Assembly: GCF_900602065.1 (NCBI RefSeq)
Contig: NZ_UWFN01000347.1
Span: 62,001 to 126,000, forward strand
Direction: 5' to 3'
Source: Pseudomonas viridiflava
Lineage (GTDB): Bacteria; Pseudomonadota; Gammaproteobacteria; Pseudomonadales; Pseudomonadaceae
DNA: 64,000 bases
The notes beneath the pieces were generated by a model. That model saw only the letters and a program-made list of their open reading frames with translations, made no database searches and was not told the DNA's origin. The stretch's first letter is position 1; every line of letters starts with the position of its first letter. This document shows positions 59,344 to 64,000 of this stretch, in pieces. Made by a program: the position numbers and the translations under genes.

Positions 59344-59473
59344 GTAGGAGCGAACTTGTTCGCGAACGGCTGCGCAGCAGTCGTATATCTGACGACCCGG
59401 TTCCAGCAAATGCACTGAGGCCGCGGCCGTTGCTGCCGCTTCGCGCCAGATCGCGAACAAGTTCACTTCTACA
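59344..59473. repeat. 130-bp palindromic repeat, copy 2
   Basis: The sequence is closely related to 33729-33858 throughout, including the interior CGGCTGCGCAGCAGTCGT and TTGCTGCCGCTTCGCG. Its right arm runs into the stop codon of the chpC-like gene (CTA at 59469-59471). Confidence 0.85.
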
Positions 59474-59951
59474 GGCGGCTCGTTTCTGACGACACGGCCA
59501 ACCCCGCATCCACCAACCACTGCTCCAACCTCACCAGATCCGGAATCTTCGCGACTGTCTCGCCGACTTGCACCGCCGCAAGCTCAAGCGCATCCAGAGG
59601 TACGTCGACATAGCTGAGCTGGTTGTCGACCTTGCAGGAGCGCGGAATACCCTGGGTCAGTAGCGCGATGAATTTCAGCTCGTCGCGGCCGCCCAAGGCG
59701 TTGAGCACGACAATACGGGCGCGGCCACCGACAAGGGTTCGGCCGCCGCATGCGGCTTCGAAACTGAGCAGCGGCAAGGTGCGCTGGCGCCAGCTGATGG
59801 GCCCCAGATACCAGTCCGGCGCATCGCCGGGCGCGCTGCAATCCTGGTAGTCGATCAGCTCAGCCACAGCAACATTGGGCAGCAACAGGTTGCGGTCGCT
59901 CAGGGACAGGATCAGCCCGGTCAGTTGTGTAGCACTGGCAGCGTTAGGCAT
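59469..59951 (-). CDS. chpC: CheW-domain protein, ChpC-like
   Basis: A 160-residue CheW-like adaptor. LTGLILSLSDRNLLLPNVAVAELID starts the domain; WYLGPISWRQRTLPLLSFEAACGG and ARIVVLNALGG are the usual CheW strands. It follows the ChpA-type kinase gene with an 8-bp overlap. In P. aeruginosa ChpC links additional receptors to ChpA, which controls type IV pilus twitching and cAMP levels. ChpB (the methylesterase), which lies between chpA and chpC in P. aeruginosa, is absent here. The C-terminal codons touch a palindromic repeat. Confidence 0.8.
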   Translation of the reverse strand: MPNAASATQLTGLILSLSDRNLLLPNVAVAELIDYQDCSAPGDAPDWYLGPISWRQRTLPLLSFEAACGGRTLVGGRARIVVLNALGGRDELKFIALLTQGIPRSCKVDNQLSYVDVPLDALELAAVQVGETVAKIPDLVRLEQWLVDAGLAVSSETSRL

Positions 59952-62900
59952 TGACCTGACTCCAATAGGCGATGCTTTCGAGCAACGCTGACTCCTGATA
60001 CGGCTTACTCAGGTACTCATTAACGCCCAGTCCCATGGCCCGGTCGCGGTGCTTCTGCCCGGAGCGTGAGGTGATCATGATGATCGGCAATTCTTTGAGC
60101 TGCTCGTCAGTGCGAACATGGCTAAGCACTTCGAAGCCGTCCATACGCGGCATTTCAATGTCCAGCAGCATGACATCCGGCACACGCTCCTTGAGCAACG
60201 CCATGGCATCGACGCCATCTTTGGCCGTCAGCACGTTCATGCCGTGGCGCTCCAACAGGCGGCTGGTGACTTTGCGTACGGTGACCGAATCGTCCACCAC
60301 CAGCACCAGCAGCGGTCGGCCCTGCTCGGCGTCGCGCCACACCGGGACGCTTCGCCCCGCGGCTTGCTCGGCCTGCAAGCGGCCATGCAGCCGACGAATG
60401 TGCGCCAACAGATCGAGAATCAGCACCACGCGGCCGTCGCCCAGAATGGTCGCGCCCGACACGCCCTGTACGCGGGCAAACTGCGGCCCGAGGCTCTTGA
60501 CGACGATTTCCCGCGAGCCTGCCAGCGCATCCACCTGCACCGCTACCCATTGATCCTGAACATGCACCAGCAATACGGGCAGCGGTTGGGTCTGACCTAT
60601 CAGCGAAGGCGGCTGGCTGTTGTTGAGCAGTTCGCCCAAATAACGCAGCTCATAAACCCGCTCGCCGTATTGATAGCGCGGTGGCGTCGACTGGTAACAG
60701 CTTTCCAGCTCCGCAGGCATCACTCGCACAATGCCCTCAACGGTATTGTGCGGCACGGCGTACTGCTCTTCGCCGCACTGAACCATCAAGGCACGGTTGA
60801 CCGAAACAGAAAATGGCAGACGAATCCGGAACAGCGCGCCCTGCCCTGGCAGCGACTCGATGAGCATGCTGCCGCCCAGCTGTTTGACCTCGGCATGAAC
60901 CACATCCATGCCGACGCCACGTCCGGAAATCTGCGTGACGGTCTCTGCCGTGGAGAATCCCGGCTCAAGAATGAACTGCAGTGTTTCGTGGTAACCCGGC
61001 TGCGCGTGGGCCGGAATCATGCCGCGCTTGATCGCCTTTTTCCGCACCGCCTCCAGATCAACACCTGCACCGTCGTCGCTCATCTCGAAGACGATATCGC
61101 CGCCTTCGTGCTTGAGGTCCAGAATGATCGTGCCGTACTCGGGCTTGCCCTGGGCCAGGCGCTCTTCGGTGCTTTCCAGGCCATGATCGATGGCGTTGCG
61201 CAGCATGTGCTCCAACGGGGCAACCATGCGCTCAAGCACACTGCGGTCCATTTCGCCTTCGGCATTGCCGACTTCAAAGCGGACCTTCTTGTGCAATTCA
61301 GCGGACACCTGACGCACGATGCGCTTGAGGCGCGGCACCATGCGTTCGAACGGCACCATGCGCGTGCGCATCAAGCCTTCCTGTAGCTCGGTATTGACCC
61401 GCGCCTGTTGCAGCAACAGGGTTTGCGCATCGCTGGCCCGGGCGTCGAGCGTTTCCTTGAGGTCCATCAAGTCGGACGCCGACTCGAACAGAGCACGGGA
61501 CAGTTGTTGCAACTGGGAATGGCGATCCATTTCCAGCGGGTCAAAATCTTCGTAGCCCAATCGCTCGGCCTGCACCTGCTCGCGGCTGAGGATGCTGCCC
61601 TGGGTCTCCATATCGAGGCGTCGCAGTTGATCGCGCATACGCTCAATGGTCGTCGCCATTTCCGCGAGGGTACCCTCGGCGTCGATCACCTGCTGTTCGA
61701 TGCGACCACGGAAGATAGACGTTTCGCCGGCCAGATTGACCAGCGTTTCCAGCTCTTGCGCAGGGACTTTGACCATCTCCCCCGCAGACCGCTCGCCCTC
61801 TGCTTCGGAGGCCGGACCGGGTTCGGCAGGCGACGCCAGCGGCTCAGGTGTTGGCGTGACAACCGCCGGCTGTTCCGGATGATCAGCAACGGCGTGCTTG
61901 CGAATGCTCTCGATCAGCAGCGCTGCACCCGGCAAGGGTTTGTCGGAACGCACGGCATCAAGCATGTCGGCCAGCAGGTCATGACCACTTTGCAGCAGGC
62001 TTATCGTGATCGGGTCAGGCCTTAACGTACCCGCCGAAAGACCTTCATAGAGCGTTTCCAGCTCATGCGCCAGATCGCCAACAGGCGCGATTTCCGCCAT
62101 GCGAGCGCCACCTTTGAGGGTGTGCAGGTCGCGCAGCAGGTTTTCCACTTCCAGCAAGTTTTCGGGGTCGGCCTGCCATCTCGTCAGCGCCGCGCCAGAG
62201 TTTTCAAGCAGGTCGAAGCCTTCTTCAAGAAAGATTTCCAGTAGCTCGGTATCGCGCTCAGGCGGCGTATCGACCTCGATCGTGGGTTGCGGAAGTCTGG
62301 CGTTCTGATCCGCTGAAGATGCCCGGTTTGTGTCCAGGCGCAAATCCCGAATAGCCTCGATCAACCCCGCCGGGTCACTCAACACCTGATGTTTTTGCAG
62401 TTGCTCCAGCATCAAGGCCAACTGGTCATGGCTTTGGATCAACAGCTCGGCGAGCGCTGGAGAATAGTTGTAGCGACGGTCTATCAAGCCTTCGTAGACG
62501 CTTTCCAGCTCATGCCCCAAATCCCCGACGGGACCGATTTCGGCCATGCGCGCACCACCTTTGAGGGTGTGCAGATCGCGCTGCAAGGCTGACAACGGTA
62601 GCGGGTTTTCCGGATCATCCAGCCAGCGCTGCAGGGCTTGCCCGGCGCTGTCGAGGATATCCACGGCCTCCTCAAGGAAGATCTCGACGATCTCGTCGTC
62701 CAGAGTCAGCGGGTCGTCGTAAATCGGCGCACGACTGGCCAACTGTTCGGTGGCCGCGTTCAGCTCGGTGATGCTCAGTGTCTGGCTGCCGTCGCTTTTG
62801 ATCAGGCCGGTGGCCGAAGGGTCCAGCGCCTGATCAAGCAGGTCCCGCAGGGCCTGAATACGGGCCGGGCAGGCTTCAACGTCTTGTCCGGCGGCCAACT

Positions 62901-64000
62901 GATCAAGCATGCAGATCAGCGCTTCATGAGCCTGTTCGGCCTCGGCGAAAAACCGTTCGCTGACCGCCAGGCTGCTTTCTTCCACTGCGCCATAGAGGTC
63001 GAGCAGGGCTTCGCAGAGTTCGTCCACTTGCGGTAGATCGGCGAGGTGCGCGCCGTGCCCGAGCGTGGTCAGCTCATCCAGCAGCGCGGAGAGTTCCTGC
63101 CGCTCGCCAGGGTGTTCACGCCAACGCTGCAAGAGGTTTTCCGCGTCCAGCAGAATGTCCATGCCTTCAGCGAGAAAGCTTTCAATCAGCTGTGGATTAC
63201 GCTTGACCCGCAAGCCATTGTTCGACGCACTCAAAACCGCTTCGAGCCGCTCACGGAGCAACGCCTGAGCGGTTTCAATCAAACTGGCAGCTCCAGGAAT
63301 CGGCCCAAGCGGGTCGCTCGACAGCTGCGCCAGCCCGCTGAGAAACAGCGGTTCAGCACTGCGCAGCAACTCCAGCTCAGCCTGCCCCAGCGCCAGCATG
63401 TGCGCCTTGTATTCGCGCACCAGTTGATCGAGTGGGCTGGTCAACTCGGCGATCGGCAACACGCCCGCCATGGAGGCGCTACCTTTGAGGGTATGCAGCG
63501 CACGCAGCAAGTCGTCGCTGATGGCAGGCTCGGGGTCATCGGCGCTGCCATCGAGAAAACGCTTGAGGCTGTCCAGGTGACTCAAGGCTTCCTGACGGAA
63601 AATTTCCAGTAGTTGCGGGTCGAGTTCGTCGTGTTCGTCGTGACCGGGAACAGTGTCGAAGGTCAGCAGGCCTTGGCCTTTTGCCAAGGCATGAGCGCGG
63701 GCAGCCAGACGGTCGACATCATCACGCTGACGCTGGGCACCCTGGGCGAAGTCCTTGATGACTTCCGGCAACAACGCCAGCACTTCGTTGAGCAGTTGCT
63801 GAACATGCTCGTCAGGTTTGACGCTGTTTTCCAGCACCCGATTGAGCAGGTTTTCCACCGCCCATGCGAGTTCGCCAAGGATCAACGCCCGCACCATCCG
63901 CCCACTGCCCTTGAGGGTATGGAAAGCGCGGCGTACCTCGGTCAGCGCGGTGGTGTTGCTGCGCGCATCGTTGAGGGAGCCGATCCACTGCGGCAAGTAT
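59944..64000 (-). CDS. chpA: ChpA-type hybrid sensor kinase/response regulator, C-terminal part (runs off window)
   Basis: About 1,350 residues are visible; the N-terminal part is beyond base 64000. Four Hpt domains have their phospho-histidine in HTLKGSGRMV, HTLKGSASMA and twice HTLKGGARMAE (visible residues about 26, 168, 476 and 625). Near residue 310 a fifth Hpt-like helix has LTTLGHGAHLADL, with Thr instead of His, as in the Tpt domain of ChpA. Then follow a CheA dimerisation and ATPase part (RNAIDHGLESTEER, SDDGAGVD, SGRGVGMDVV), a CheW-like domain and a receiver (VVDDSVTVRK, MLLDIEMPRMDGF, YLSKPYQE). It controls type IV pili in Pseudomonas. Confidence 0.93.
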   Translation of the reverse strand, partial: YLPQWIGSLNDARSNTTALTEVRRAFHTLKGSGRMVRALILGELAWAVENLLNRVLENSVKPDEHVQQLLNEVLALLPEVIKDFAQGAQRQRDDVDRLAARAHALAKGQGLLTFDTVPGHDEHDELDPQLLEIFRQEALSHLDSLKRFLDGSADDPEPAISDDLLRALHTLKGSASMAGVLPIAELTSPLDQLVREYKAHMLALGQAELELLRSAEPLFLSGLAQLSSDPLGPIPGAASLIETAQALLRERLEAVLSASNNGLRVKRNPQLIESFLAEGMDILLDAENLLQRWREHPGERQELSALLDELTTLGHGAHLADLPQVDELCEALLDLYGAVEESSLAVSERFFAEAEQAHEALICMLDQLAAGQDVEACPARIQALRDLLDQALDPSATGLIKSDGSQTLSITELNAATEQLASRAPIYDDPLTLDDEIVEIFLEEAVDILDSAGQALQRWLDDPENPLPLSALQRDLHTLKGGARMAEIGPVGDLGHELESVYEGLIDRRYNYSPALAELLIQSHDQLALMLEQLQKHQVLSDPAGLIEAIRDLRLDTNRASSADQNARLPQPTIEVDTPPERDTELLEIFLEEGFDLLENSGAALTRWQADPENLLEVENLLRDLHTLKGGARMAEIAPVGDLAHELETLYEGLSAGTLRPDPITISLLQSGHDLLADMLDAVRSDKPLPGAALLIESIRKHAVADHPEQPAVVTPTPEPLASPAEPGPASEAEGERSAGEMVKVPAQELETLVNLAGETSIFRGRIEQQVIDAEGTLAEMATTIERMRDQLRRLDMETQGSILSREQVQAERLGYEDFDPLEMDRHSQLQQLSRALFESASDLMDLKETLDARASDAQTLLLQQARVNTELQEGLMRTRMVPFERMVPRLKRIVRQVSAELHKKVRFEVGNAEGEMDRSVLERMVAPLEHMLRNAIDHGLESTEERLAQGKPEYGTIILDLKHEGGDIVFEMSDDGAGVDLEAVRKKAIKRGMIPAHAQPGYHETLQFILEPGFSTAETVTQISGRGVGMDVVHAEVKQLGGSMLIESLPGQGALFRIRLPFSVSVNRALMVQCGEEQYAVPHNTVEGIVRVMPAELESCYQSTPPRYQYGERVYELRYLGELLNNSQPPSLIGQTQPLPVLLVHVQDQWVAVQVDALAGSREIVVKSLGPQFARVQGVSGATILGDGRVVLILDLLAHIRRLHGRLQAEQAAGRSVPVWRDAEQGRPLLVLVVDDSVTVRKVTSRLLERHGMNVLTAKDGVDAMALLKERVPDVMLLDIEMPRMDGFEVLSHVRTDEQLKELPIIMITSRSGQKHRDRAMGLGVNEYLSKPYQESALLESIAYWSQVNA

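Noticed and set aside
59234..59509. N-terminal extension of the Fic protein
   Set aside because: The frame passes through the operator palindromes and a 130-bp repeat; the DUF4172 domain begins exactly at the ATG at 59233.
1..64000. CRISPR arrays, rRNA, tRNA, insertion sequences, prophage
   Set aside because: No regularly spaced repeats, no tRNA cloverleaf ends, no transposase, integrase or phage structural genes were seen; the many short repeats are REP-like palindromes with variable centres.

Overview
The window reads as chromosomal DNA of a fluorescens/syringae-lineage Pseudomonas. The reasons are the gene order pgk-epd-tktA-(ArsR/methyltransferase)-metK and ahcY-metF behind an S-adenosylhomocysteine (SAH) riboswitch, bioA next to rsmE, a chpA/chpC-type chemosensory pair, a complete mdc malonate operon, a DUF3077-like protein, and about twenty-four palindromic REP-like intergenic repeats of the GTGGGAGC / GTAGGAGT type. 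There are no rRNA or tRNA genes, no CRISPR array, no insertion sequence and no prophage that I can see.

Layout. 1-6400: central carbon metabolism on the minus strand (pgk partial, epd, tktA), then divergently an ArsR-type regulator fused to a SAM-dependent methyltransferase domain, followed by metK. 6500-11500: LysE-type exporter, ligB, a DUF1090 protein, a c-type cytochrome, a MAPEG protein and a DMT permease. 11800-16100: a Fur-box-preceded CirA-type TonB receptor facing a convergent response regulator/sensor kinase pair. 16500-25600: a Na+/H+ antiporter, then a DeoR regulator and a four-carbon acid-sugar (threonate/erythronate) pathway ltnD-otnK-otnC-gntP-otnI, ending in an exported alpha/beta hydrolase. 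25800-29100: a thioesterase and the SAH-riboswitch-controlled ahcY plus metF. 29500-38600: rhlE, yceI/cytochrome b, an exported flavin amine oxidase with a long Ala/Lys/Pro tail, bioA and rsmE. 38800-45650: a seven-gene minus-strand operon (polar amino acid ABC transporter, class V PLP enzyme, RpiR regulator, PuuE-like deacetylase, hydantoinase-type amidohydrolase), best read as uptake and degradation of a cyclic amide or ureide of unknown identity. 45990-46810: an orphan polymorphic-toxin type 44 domain with a membrane-anchored candidate immunity protein. 47000-56170: a hemolysin-III-like protein, LysR regulator mdcR and the operon mdcABCDEGH-madLM. 56200-59300: a small accessory island with a DUF3077-like gene behind a multi-hairpin leader, a ribbon-helix-helix/RelE-type toxin-antitoxin pair flanked by an imperfect direct repeat, a probable YefM antitoxin remnant, and a Fic protein with its own HTH domain and palindromic operator. 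59470-64000: chpC-like cheW and the C-terminal 1,350 or so residues of a ChpA-type multi-Hpt hybrid kinase.

How it works together. The methyl-cycle genes are the most coherent theme. metK (makes SAM), ahcY (removes SAH) and metF (supplies methyl groups) sit about 20 kb apart, yet both loci carry devices that plausibly read SAH: an ArsR/methyltransferase fusion with a perfect 26-bp palindromic operator at one, and an SAH riboswitch at the other. The other coherent units are three catabolic islands (tetronates, an unknown ureide or hydantoin, malonate), each carrying its own regulator and transporter.

Least understood and most worth follow-up: the 56.6-56.9 kb multi-hairpin leader, the orphan toxin/immunity pair at 46 kb, the hydantoinase/PuuE/class V cluster, and the Fic autoregulatory region. 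Statements about base composition are impressions from reading; nothing was computed by alignment or database search.
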